Part shown: one piece after another, positions 1 to 7,022 of the stretch | How the letters are laid out: every line of letters starts with the position of its first letter | How positions within the stretch are numbered: the first letter of the stretch is position 1 | NCBI GenBank assembly: GCA_965203135.1 | Contig: CBDBBO010000001.1 | Coordinates: 1,984,001 to 2,048,000, forward strand | DNA length: 64,000 nucleotides | Direction of reading: 5' to 3' | DNA from: CATOSD01 sp965203135 | Lineage (GTDB): Bacteria; Chloroflexota; Dehalococcoidia; Lucifugimonadales; CATOSD01 | Translations under genes and position numbers: made by a program | Notes under the pieces: model-generated | Seen by the model: the letters and a program-made list of their open reading frames with translations, nothing else | Told to the model about the DNA's origin: nothing | Databases searched by the model: none

Positions 1-981
1 TTCTACCGCGAGAACATGTACTCGCCAATGGACATGGACGGCCAGGACTACTACCTGAAGCCGATGAACTGCCCCTTCCACATCATGTACTACCGCACCC
101 AACTGCGCAGCTACCGCGACCTGCCCATGCGCATCGGCGAGCTCGGCTCCGTCTACCGCTACGAGCGCGGCGGCGTGCTCCACGGCCTGCTGCGCGTGCG
201 CGGCATCACCCAGGATGACGCCCACATCTTCTGCCGCCCCGACCAGGTGGAACAGGAAGTGGACGGCGTGCTGAACCTCACCTTCGACCTGCTCAAGAGC
301 ATCGGATTCGAACAGTTCGAGGTGATGCTCTCCACACGCCCCGAAAGGTCCGTCGGCTCCCCCGAGCAATGGGAGCTGGCCGAGCAGTCCCTGGGCCGCA
401 CCATGCGCGCCCTCGACCTCCCCTACCAGATAGACGAGGGCGGCGGCGCGTTCTACGGCCCCAAGATCGACGTCCACATCCGCGACGCCATCGGACGTCT
501 GTGGCAGTGCGCCACCATCCAGTTCGATTTCAACCTGTCGGAGCGATTCGGCCTCACCTACATCGGCGAAGACGGACGCGAGCACCAGCCCTACATGGTG
601 CACCGCACCCTGCTCGGCTCCATGGAGCGATTCATGGGCGTGCTCATCGAGCACTACGGCGGCGCGTTCCCCACCTGGCTCGCCCCCGTGCAGGCCCGTG
701 TCATCCCCATCGCCGACCGCCACGTCGAGTACGCCAATCTTGTGCGGGACAGGCTGGCCGGGGCCGGCGTGCGGGTCGAGGTGGACGGGCGCAACGAGCG
801 CGTGAACGCGAAGATACGCGACGCGCAGGTGCACAAGACCCCCTACATGCTGGTAGTGGGGGACCGGGAAGCGAGCGCGGGAGCCGCAGCGGTTCGCCTG
901 CGCTCCGGCGAGAACCTGGGCGCGCAGCCGCTGGACGAGGTGGTGGGCCGCATCGCCGCCGACGCCCAACCGCCGGGGTAG
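1..981 (+). CDS. thrS: Threonyl-tRNA synthetase, 3' part (5' end outside window)
   Basis: Charges tRNA-Thr with threonine in the cytosol. The frame is open from base 1, so only the C-terminal 326 residues are present. Class II catalytic features are visible: motif 2 around residues 53-68 (RYERGGVLHGLLRVRG), the zinc ligands expected for ThrRS (Cys in MNCPFH, His in DDAHIF, His in YMVHRTLLGS) and motif 3 near HRTLLGSMERFMG. The anticodon-binding domain follows (VQARVIPIADRH to the end). It lies just upstream of infC-rpmI-rplT, the thrS-infC-rpmI-rplT order known in many bacteria. No truncation is seen other than the window edge. Confidence 0.97.
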   Translation, partial: FYRENMYSPMDMDGQDYYLKPMNCPFHIMYYRTQLRSYRDLPMRIGELGSVYRYERGGVLHGLLRVRGITQDDAHIFCRPDQVEQEVDGVLNLTFDLLKSIGFEQFEVMLSTRPERSVGSPEQWELAEQSLGRTMRALDLPYQIDEGGGAFYGPKIDVHIRDAIGRLWQCATIQFDFNLSERFGLTYIGEDGREHQPYMVHRTLLGSMERFMGVLIEHYGGAFPTWLAPVQARVIPIADRHVEYANLVRDRLAGAGVRVEVDGRNERVNAKIRDAQVHKTPYMLVVGDREASAGAAAVRLRSGENLGAQPLDEVVGRIAADAQPPG

Positions 982-1074
982 TCCCTCCCACACCCACATT
1001 AGTTGTTGCCTACCCCCGCCATGTTGTGCTATATTCGCTAGAATTAGTCCGCCGGCACTGCCATCAAGTACCGC

Positions 1075-1089
1075 AGAGGTGACGACATA
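1075..1089 (+). promoter_or_regulatory. infC ribosome binding site and ATA start codon
   Basis: AGAGGTGA at 1075-1082 followed by ATA at 1087-1089. It is the only plausible initiation site that keeps the conserved IF-3 N-terminal domain. A non-canonical start would let IF-3 repress its own synthesis by discriminating against that codon. Confidence 0.7.
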
Positions 1090-1653
1090 CCTAGAGATTA
1101 CCGCGTCAACGAACGAATCCGCATACCGGAGGTCCGCCTTGTCGACGAAGAAGGCGGCCAGCTCGGGGTCATGCCCACCCGCGAGGCCCTGAGAATATCC
1201 GAGCAGCGCGGCCTCGACCTCGTCGAGGTCGCCCCTGCCGCCTCGCCCCCGGTGTGTCGCCTCATGGACTACGGACGCTTCATGTACGAGGCCAACCGCA
1301 GAGAGCGCGAGGCTCGGAAGGTGCGCAAGTCCAAGGCCACCAACGAGCTCCGGGAGGTCAGATTCAAGACGCGCATCGGTGAACACGACCGAAACGCCAA
1401 GACCCGCCGCGTCAAGCGCCTCCTCGGTGAGGGGTCCAAGGTCAAAGTTTCGGTCATGTTCCGGGGCCGCGAGATGGACCACCCCGAGATCGGCATGAAC
1501 CTGCTGCGCACCGTGGCCACGGACCTCATGGACGACGCCCTCTTGGAACGCCGCCCCGGATTCGAGGGCCGCTTCCTTACCATGGTGCTGGCGCCTAACT
1601 CGAAGGACAAGTCCGCCCAGTCCGGCAAGGAGTTGAATGGTGCCGAAGCTTAA
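1087..1653 (+). CDS. infC: Translation initiation factor IF-3, probable ATA start
   Basis: IF-3 binds the 30S subunit and controls start-codon selection. The N-domain begins YRVNERIRIPEVRLVDEEG and the C-domain ends ...LAPNSKDKSAQ. An ATG-initiated reading from 1171 would delete about 28 conserved N-terminal residues. In frame upstream there is no ATG, GTG or TTG before stop codons at 1039 and 1045. ATA at 1087 lies 5 nt after a strong Shine-Dalgarno sequence (AGAGGTGA, 1075-1082) and gives a 188-residue protein of normal length. infC with AUU-type starts and IF-3 autoregulation is known from E. coli; here the start is inferred from sequence. It overlaps rpmI at its 3' end. Confidence 0.9.
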   Translation: MPRDYRVNERIRIPEVRLVDEEGGQLGVMPTREALRISEQRGLDLVEVAPAASPPVCRLMDYGRFMYEANRREREARKVRKSKATNELREVRFKTRIGEHDRNAKTRRVKRLLGEGSKVKVSVMFRGREMDHPEIGMNLLRTVATDLMDDALLERRPGFEGRFLTMVLAPNSKDKSAQSGKELNGAEA

Positions 1654-1843
1654 GACACACAAGGGCGCCAAAGCCCGCTTCAGAATCACCGGAACCGGCA
1701 AGCTGGTCAGGATGAAAGGACACCGGAGCCACCTTCGCCGCAAGAAGCCCGCCAGCGTTCGCAGGCTCTACTCCAAGAAGCTACCGGTCAGCCCGGCGGA
1801 CGCCCCGCGTCTCAAGCGCCTGCTCGCCAACGGTCTGCCCTAG
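1640..1843 (+). CDS. rpmI: 50S ribosomal protein L35
   Basis: Small basic protein of the large ribosomal subunit, 67 residues. The N-terminus MPKLKTHKGAKARF is the canonical L35 start when GTG at 1640 is used; an in-frame ATG three bases earlier (1637) would add one residue. The GTG has the better distance from AAGGAG (1627-1632). It overlaps the end of infC, implying translational coupling, and is followed 49 nt later by rplT. Confidence 0.95.
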   Translation: MPKLKTHKGAKARFRITGTGKLVRMKGHRSHLRRKKPASVRRLYSKKLPVSPADAPRLKRLLANGLP

Positions 1844-1892
1844 CACACACCCGCGCCGCGCGGCGATTCGCGCCGCCGGCCAGGAGCACCCA

Positions 1893-2264
1893 ATGACCAG
1901 GATCACCCGAGGCGTCACCAAGCGACGCCGCCACAAGAAGATGCTCAAGCTGGCCAAGGGCCACCAGGGCGTGCGCCACACCCTCTACAGGCGCGCCCAC
2001 GAGTCCGTCATCCACGCCCTCCAGTACGCCTACGCCCACCGCAGAGAGCGCAAGGGTGACATGCGGCGGCTCTGGAACGTCCGAATCAACGCGGGCGCCC
2101 GCGCCAACGGAATCTCCTACAGCAAGCTCATTCACGGCCTCAAGCTCGCCGGCGTGGACATAAACCGCAAGATGCTGTCCGAGCTCGCCATCAACGACCC
2201 CGAGGGCTTCACCCAGGTCGTCGAGCTAGCCAAGGCCCAACTCGAGCCCGCCGCCACCGCATAG
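1893..2264 (+). CDS. rplT: 50S ribosomal protein L20
   Basis: Large-subunit assembly protein of 123 residues with the typical basic N-terminus (TRGVTKRRRHKKMLKLAKG) and a globular C-terminal domain ending in acidic and alanine residues. A ribosome site (CAGGAG) precedes the ATG. It is the last gene of the infC-rpmI-rplT operon; L20 is a known autoregulator of this operon in other bacteria. It is convergent with the SCO gene, with a repeat in between. Confidence 0.97.
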   Translation: MTRITRGVTKRRRHKKMLKLAKGHQGVRHTLYRRAHESVIHALQYAYAHRRERKGDMRRLWNVRINAGARANGISYSKLIHGLKLAGVDINRKMLSELAINDPEGFTQVVELAKAQLEPAATA

Positions 2265-2273
2265 TCCCCCGTA

Positions 2274-2337
2274 TCCCTTCCCCCTCACAGGAGTAAGGGC
2301 CTGCCCTGAGCTTGTCGAACGGGTTAGGATGGGGGTG
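2274..2337 (+). repeat. Interspersed palindromic repeat, copy with embedded second motif
   Basis: Repeat core (CCCTTCCCC... GGTTAGGATGGGGGTG) carrying an internal segment CCTGAGCTTGTCGAACGGG. The same composite occurs at 6958-7021. It sits between the convergent rplT and SCO genes. Confidence 0.8.
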
Positions 2338-2338
2338 A

Positions 2339-3019
2339 CTACTCCAACACCACCCTCACGTCGTGCACCATCGCCTCCACGTCCAGCGGCGGCGTAAACA
2401 CCACCCGCATCACCCCCTCCCGGTCGATCAGGTACACCGGCGCCCCATGCGTCACCAGGTAGCGCTCCCGCACGCCCTCCCGCAGCGCGTCCACGCTCCC
2501 CTCAGTCGTCGTCCCCGTCCCCTGCCGTAGCGCCTCGCCACTCTCCCTATCCGCGTCCACCTCCACAGGGTCCACGTAGAACGCCGCCCACACCTCCGCT
2601 AGCTCATCCCGGCTCCCCACCAGGTACTCCCACCGCTCCGACATCCTCCACCTCTCCGAGTACTCCCGCGCCGCCTCCACAGTGTCCCGCTCCGGGTCCA
2701 CGCTCACCGCCACAACCGCCACCTCCGACGCCGACGCCTCCAACGCCTCGCGGGCCGTGCGCAACTGGCCCGTCACGATAGGGCACACGTCGGGACAGTT
2801 CGTGTAGAGGAAGGTCAGCAGCACCACGCGCCCGCGATAGTCGGCTGAACTGGCGACGCGCCCGAACTGGTCGGTAAGCTCGAAGCTGGGGATCGACTCG
2901 CCCGCAGTCAACTGCGTACCGCGAAACTCGGCCGTGGCCGGGCCGCACGCCGCCAGGATGACGAGAGAAAACAGCAGCACGGCGGCCCACAAACGGAGCG
3001 CGCACGCGCGAGGCGTCAC
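2339..3019 (-). CDS. SCO1/SenC-type copper chaperone lipoprotein
   Basis: Delivers copper to the CuA site of cytochrome c oxidase subunit II or acts as a thiol reductant for it, on the outer face of the membrane. The 226-residue protein has a signal sequence ending in a lipobox (LVILAAC), then the thioredoxin-like SCO fold with the copper motif CPDVCP near residue 78 and the distal His in VTHGAPVY. The start is GTG. It is the last gene of the oxidase operon, 38 nt after a small membrane protein, which fits its assembly role. An insert of roughly 18-45 residues near residues 150-170 (ESGEALRQGTGTTTEGS) is unusual for the family. Confidence 0.9.
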   Translation of the reverse strand: MTPRACALRLWAAVLLFSLVILAACGPATAEFRGTQLTAGESIPSFELTDQFGRVASSADYRGRVVLLTFLYTNCPDVCPIVTGQLRTAREALEASASEVAVVAVSVDPERDTVEAAREYSERWRMSERWEYLVGSRDELAEVWAAFYVDPVEVDADRESGEALRQGTGTTTEGSVDALREGVRERYLVTHGAPVYLIDREGVMRVVFTPPLDVEAMVHDVRVVLE

Positions 3020-3057
3020 GAGGTTGGATCCTGCGGCAGGGGGTGAAGGCGCTTGCG

Positions 3058-3261
3058 CTAGCGTTCGAGCTGGCGCTGGATCAGCGCCGCCACGCCCGGC
3101 ACTCCCACCACGATCGCCACGCCGAGGATGATCACGCCTCCAAGACCCAAGGCGGAGTGTTCGATGATGATGAACAGGACACCCAGTCCGCCGGCGTACA
3201 CTGCGATGATCACCAACGACAGCAGCGGAAAGAGTATCGCGTCTATAACTCTCTGGCTCAT
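3058..3261 (-). CDS. Small membrane protein of the oxidase operon
   Basis: A 67-residue protein with two hydrophobic segments (about residues 8-30 and 38-58) and a basic tail ending QRQLER. I do not recognise a family. It lies directly upstream of the SCO gene in the same orientation, so it is likely co-transcribed with the oxidase genes and may be a small accessory subunit or assembly factor. The insert between ctaG and this gene separates it from the rest of the operon. Confidence 0.6.
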   Translation of the reverse strand: MSQRVIDAILFPLLSLVIIAVYAGGLGVLFIIIEHSALGLGGVIILGVAIVVGVPGVAALIQRQLER

Positions 3262-3302
3262 TGCAAGTCCTATCTCACAGGAATCGCCCGACTCATTTCA
3301 GA

Positions 3303-3343
3303 GTCCCTTCCCCCTCGATGGGGGAAGGTTAGGATGGGGTGGC
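3303..3343 (+). repeat. Interspersed palindromic repeat
   Basis: CCCTTCCCCCTCGATGGGGGAAGG palindrome followed by TTAGGATGGGG. It lies beside the duplicated ctaG fragment. Confidence 0.8.
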
Positions 3344-3416
3344 AAGTTTAGGCCACCAACCATGTTATGTCCGCCCCGCCCCCGCCGTCAAGCTCTCGGA
3401 CGCCCCCACAACCTAC

Positions 3417-3487
3417 CTACCCCTCCTCCAGCCGCCTCCGCTCCGGGGCCACGAACGGGTTCGTCTCCTCCTCGTGCTTGAACCACC
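3417..3487 (-). pseudogene. Duplicated 3' end of ctaG (remnant)
   Basis: Bases 3421-3487 match 4926-4992, the last ~22 codons of ctaG, with a single mismatch, and keep the stop codon at 3417-3419. Just beyond, CCCCACCTTCATCAGTGACCC resembles ctaG around 5036-5060, as if an internal piece had been lost. The remnant therefore marks the left side of the insert that now separates ctaG from the SCO genes. It cannot code for a functional protein. Confidence 0.8.
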
Positions 3488-3544
3488 AACCCCACCTTCA
3501 TCAGTGACCCAATTGCTGATGAGCCCATCGCACTTTGCGGGTAA

Positions 3545-4543
3545 TTAAGTCAATGGTGCATTGCGGAATGTCTGCGAAGACATGCATACACCTATCGGGC
3601 AGATCGCAAACGGGTTGTGATAGACCCTAAGCGAGTAGTCGATAGCGTCAGGGTGGCAGATGAGTACTGCCGAAACGTGGGTATACCGACGCGTGCCATC
3701 GTTCCTTTTGACTGTGAAGACCCCGTTAGGCTTGACCATTTCACGAAAGTTGCCGTAGTCGACCTCTGTCCATACTTTGTCGCCGTAGAGAGCCACCATG
3801 TCATCGTCGTCCGCGGATGAAAAGTGAGTAGGAAGTTTCGGCCAGATCGCAATTACGAAAGGCATCCCAGTCTCGCCGTATCTGCCTGCCTTTTCCTGTA
3901 TTGCTTTGCGCACCGGATGGCCGACATCTACTTCGACTACCTGTCCGATAGTGGCCCCGACGTCAGCGGTTGCGCTTGTCTTGTCTTCTAGCATTACAGT
4001 CACTTCTAATGAGTAGGGCTGCCCTTGATGCTCGTCCTCAATTAGAAACTCCTGAAGCAATTCGACTTCAGAGGCTCTTTTCTCAATCTGTGCTGCGATG
4101 CGCTTGTTCGGAAGGCTGGAGGGTAGGTCGAACATGGGATGGATCAGTACGGTACGGTTGAGCTTTCCGCTAAGGTCGTCCATCAGTTGATTTAGCCGGC
4201 TGTCTTGATGTCTTTCGGACTCAGCACCAAGTACGGTCTTGGCTTCAACGATCATCCGCTCTTTGCCAGTGTGTACAACGAAGTCAGGGCTATTGTTAGT
4301 TCCTGGTAACGGAGGCTCTATTTCTATTGCCCAACCTCGCCCCATAAGGAAGTGATGGAGGTATATCTCGAGACGCACGGAGAAGTGGTGATGGTCCAGT
4401 TTGCTTTTGAGACGGTTCTCCCAGGCTGAACGATGAGGCTCAGGGATTTCTGCGAGTTGCCGCAACACTTCGTTTCGGGTCGCAACAACTCCGGAGTTGT
4501 CCCCTGACAAGTGATCCCACCCATGGACATTGAATCGTCTCAT
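3545..4543 (-). CDS. PD-(D/E)XK nuclease-like protein in an insert
   Basis: 332 residues, no signal peptide. The segment from residue 55 to 105 has the layout of a PD-(D/E)XK nuclease core: helix with Glu59, then NSPDFVV with Asp87, a beta strand, and MIVEAK with Glu100 and Lys102. The remainder (residues 110-332) is not recognised; it contains an acidic DDDD loop near residue 245. Base composition is clearly lower in GC than the flanking oxidase genes, and the gene sits inside an insert flanked by copies of the ctaG 3' end. These facts point to horizontal acquisition. A role in defence or DNA repair is possible, but no methylase, helicase or other partner is present. Confidence 0.65.
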   Translation of the reverse strand: MRRFNVHGWDHLSGDNSGVVATRNEVLRQLAEIPEPHRSAWENRLKSKLDHHHFSVRLEIYLHHFLMGRGWAIEIEPPLPGTNNSPDFVVHTGKERMIVEAKTVLGAESERHQDSRLNQLMDDLSGKLNRTVLIHPMFDLPSSLPNKRIAAQIEKRASEVELLQEFLIEDEHQGQPYSLEVTVMLEDKTSATADVGATIGQVVEVDVGHPVRKAIQEKAGRYGETGMPFVIAIWPKLPTHFSSADDDDMVALYGDKVWTEVDYGNFREMVKPNGVFTVKRNDGTRRYTHVSAVLICHPDAIDYSLRVYHNPFAICPIGVCMSSQTFRNAPLT

Positions 4544-4660
4544 TAGCTTTTGATCCCATGTCCTGCTTACTTCGGAAGCCGTCTGGAACGTTCTACGTCT
4601 AACGCGACTCCCTATCGGGCGATTTTCGGGAGCCGGGGTGCCAAACGGCCTATGTAACCC

Positions 4661-4861
4661 TTAGCGGGTGTCGTTGTAGAGTCGGCCAGTCCTTGTCAGC
4701 TTAACGAATCTTCCCTGCTTGAACTGCTCGATACCCTCGCGTGTGCCCTTGACAAGACCGTCGTGTTCCCTCATTGCGTCGGCAAGACTGGTCTGCGGCT
4801 GGTCTGAACAGGGCGGCTCGCTCCGCCCGTCCGCTTTCTTGCCCTGAACCGGTCTGCCCAT
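4661..4861 (-). CDS. Small hypothetical protein in the insert
   Basis: 66 residues from ATG at 4861, chosen because AAGGGGA lies about 7 nt upstream; an in-frame start at 4900 would add 13 residues. The protein is hydrophilic (MGRPVQGKKADGRSEPP...) with a C-terminal helix reading MREHDGLVKGTREGIEQF and a basic end. The C-terminal pattern is loosely like small antitoxin or DNA-binding proteins, but this is only a resemblance. It lies upstream of the PD-(D/E)XK gene on the same strand, within the same insert. Confidence 0.4.
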   Translation of the reverse strand: MGRPVQGKKADGRSEPPCSDQPQTSLADAMREHDGLVKGTREGIEQFKQGRFVKLTRTGRLYNDTR

Positions 4862-4921
4862 GTTCGTTTCCCCTTGCTCCATATTGTGGGGATGGTACAA
4901 CGAAGGCCGCCGCCGCGCCCC

Positions 4922-5758
4922 CTATCCCTCCTCCAGCCGCCGCCGCTCCGGGGCCACGAACGGGTTCGTCTCCTCCTCGTGCTTGAACCACCGGAAGAAC
5001 ACGATTATCAACAGCGTCATGAACAGCGCGCCGCCGCCCACCTTCATTATCAGCGCCCCTATCTGCTGGTCCAGCAGCGGCGATATGTTCACCACCCGCG
5101 GCGCGTTAGCGTACACCTCGTAGATCGGCTTCTCCGAAAACGTCACGATCGCGAACACGATGATCTGCGCTATCGACAGCGCGAACAGGTACATCATCTG
5201 CAGCGGATAAGCCAGCCGCGGAAGCTCCGGCATCATGCTGCCGATTGGCCACCACATCAGCACCGCCGTCGCCATGAACAGCAGGTGCTCCCCCACGTGC
5301 AGCCAGTGGTACGTCACCGACGCGTTGTACAGCGCCGGCACGTGGAACAGCGAGAACGCTACGTTGAATAGCGCGAACGCGATGATCGGATGCGTGAACA
5401 AGCGCGCGGCCCGGAACACCAGGTTGGGACGCAGCAACGGCCTCAACAGCCAGTCCGGCGTCCCCAGCAGCAGCAGTGGCGGAGCCACCAGCGTCAACAG
5501 CACGTGCTGCGTCATGTGCACGCTGAACAGGAAGTTGTCGCTCAGAACGTGGATCGGAGAGAGCAGCGCCACGTAGATGACCAGCACGCCCGCCGTGAAG
5601 GTGGCTATCCGCCGCGGCTCCACCCCGTCCGCCAGGTTGTGCCGCTCCCGCAGCGGCCCCACGCCAAGCATGTACCCGCCCTGCAGCAGCGCAAGCCCCA
5701 CCAGCGCCTCCGGGTGGGCGTGCCAGTGCGTCCAAACCGATTCCAGTACAGGGTCCAC
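4922..5758 (-). CDS. ctaG: Cytochrome c oxidase assembly protein, Caa3_CtaG family
   Basis: Integral membrane protein of 278 residues with about seven hydrophobic segments, used in assembly of caa3 oxidases (copper insertion in related systems). Family features include FSVHMTQHVLLTLVAPPLLLLG near residue 80-100 and the His-containing segments WLHVGEHLLFM and HPIIAF. It follows ctaF directly in the operon. Its last ~22 codons are duplicated at 3421-3487. Confidence 0.9.
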   Translation of the reverse strand: MDPVLESVWTHWHAHPEALVGLALLQGGYMLGVGPLRERHNLADGVEPRRIATFTAGVLVIYVALLSPIHVLSDNFLFSVHMTQHVLLTLVAPPLLLLGTPDWLLRPLLRPNLVFRAARLFTHPIIAFALFNVAFSLFHVPALYNASVTYHWLHVGEHLLFMATAVLMWWPIGSMMPELPRLAYPLQMMYLFALSIAQIIVFAIVTFSEKPIYEVYANAPRVVNISPLLDQQIGALIMKVGGGALFMTLLIIVFFRWFKHEEETNPFVAPERRRLEEG

Positions 5759-5803
5759 GTCAAGCCTTCACAGGCGCTTGTGACGCCCGTCCGGCGCCAA
5801 GCC

Positions 5804-6133
5804 CTAGACGAAGAAGTGGAACAGCGCCATCAGCGCGAGCACGATCCCCGTGGCCGTCACCAGCCCCGCGACGAACATGCTGCTGAACAACTGGTGGTCG
5901 TACTTCAGGTGCATGTAGAACATGCCCACCAGCGCGAACTTGGCTATCGACAACACCGCCAGTATCGGGATGATGCCGTGCCCGAGCCACGTCAGGTAGA
6001 AGATGCCCACCTCGATGGCGGTGATCACCGACAGCACCATCGCCACCTTGAAGTAGGTCATGGCCGTCGGGTGGCCGGTATGCACCTCCGCCGGAGCGCC
6101 CTCAGCCGTCGCCTGTTCCGTATCCTGACTCAT
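5804..6133 (-). CDS. ctaF: Cytochrome c oxidase subunit IV
   Basis: 109 residues with a hydrophilic N-terminus and three predicted membrane helices, matching the prokaryotic COX4 family (YFKVAMVLSVITAIEVG, then KFALVGMFYMHLKYD). The MHLKYD motif is characteristic. It supports stability of the oxidase core. It lies between ctaE and ctaG. Confidence 0.92.
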   Translation of the reverse strand: MSQDTEQATAEGAPAEVHTGHPTAMTYFKVAMVLSVITAIEVGIFYLTWLGHGIIPILAVLSIAKFALVGMFYMHLKYDHQLFSSMFVAGLVTATGIVLALMALFHFFV

Positions 6134-6150
6134 TCTTCGCTCCGTCTATT

Positions 6151-6190
6151 GTCCCTTCCCCCTTGACGGGGGAAGGCTAGGATGGGGGTG
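6151..6190 (+). repeat. Interspersed palindromic repeat
   Basis: CCCTTCCCCCTTGACGGGGGAAGG palindrome followed by CTAGGATGGGGGTG. It is between ctaE and ctaF. Confidence 0.8.
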
Positions 6191-6198
6191 AAGAGGGC

Positions 6199-6924
6199 TC
6201 AAAACCCCTCGAACACGCCGAACAGGTACACCACCGTGAAAATCACGATCCACACCACGTCCACGAAGTGCCAGTACAGCGCCGCGAGGTCCACGTCCAG
6301 GTTCCGTTCAGGCGTCACACCGCCCCTTCTGAATGAGAAGAAGAACAGCGAAAGCAGCCACACGATCCCCAGCGTCACGTGCGCCCCGTGGAACCCCGTC
6401 AGCACGAAGAACGTCGTGCCGAAGAGGTTCGTGCGCGGCGTCAGCCCTATTTTCTCATCCACCTCCGTCACGCCGTCCACGCAGTACTCCGCAGCCACCT
6501 GCTCCTCGAACTGGGTCAGGTGCCCCGTGCCCGCCTCGGCGCACTCGAAGTGCACGTGGTGGTTGGCGAAAACGTAGAACTCGAACACCTGGAACCCGAT
6601 GAACGTCATACCCATGATCGCCGTCGACAGCATCCACACCCGGAACGTCTTCAGCTTGCCCCGCGTCAGCGCCGAGTACGCCAGCACCATGCTCATGCTG
6701 CTCATCAGCAGCACGAACGTGCTCACCGACGTCACCGGAATGTCGAACACGTCGATGGGTAGTGGCCCCGCAAGGCTCTCCCCCTTGTAGACGAGGTATG
6801 TGGCGATGAGCGAGCCGAAAAACATGCAGTCCGACCCCAGGAAGGCCCACATGAGCATCTTCCGGTGGTTCAGTCCGGTAGTGGTCGGCTCGTGCTCTCC
6901 GTGTGCTGCTGGTGCGTGCGCCAA
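6199..6924 (-). CDS. ctaE: Cytochrome c oxidase subunit III
   Basis: 241 residues, seven-helix subunit III. Family signatures are NHRKMLMWAFLGSDCMFFG near the N-terminus, TYLVYKG, and FHGAHVTLGIVWLL followed by YWHFVDVVWIVIF at the C-terminus. The central loop (residues about 125-165, TGHLTQFEEQVAAEYCVDG) is longer than usual. It lies between ctaD and ctaF in the operon. Confidence 0.95.
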   Translation of the reverse strand: MAHAPAAHGEHEPTTTGLNHRKMLMWAFLGSDCMFFGSLIATYLVYKGESLAGPLPIDVFDIPVTSVSTFVLLMSSMSMVLAYSALTRGKLKTFRVWMLSTAIMGMTFIGFQVFEFYVFANHHVHFECAEAGTGHLTQFEEQVAAEYCVDGVTEVDEKIGLTPRTNLFGTTFFVLTGFHGAHVTLGIVWLLSLFFFSFRRGGVTPERNLDVDLAALYWHFVDVVWIVIFTVVYLFGVFEGF

Positions 6925-6957
6925 AGGTGTCAGCCTTTCTTAGTGCCTTTCCGATAA

Positions 6958-7021
6958 GTCCCTTCCCCATCAAGGGGGAAGAGCCTGCCCTGAGCTTGTC
7001 GAACGGGTTAGGATGGGGGTG
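6958..7021 (+). repeat. Interspersed palindromic repeat with embedded CCTGAGCTTGTCGAACGGG motif
   Basis: Second copy of the composite seen at 2274-2337; it ends GGTTAGGATGGGGGTG. It lies between ctaD and ctaE. Confidence 0.8.
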
Positions 7022-7022
7022 G

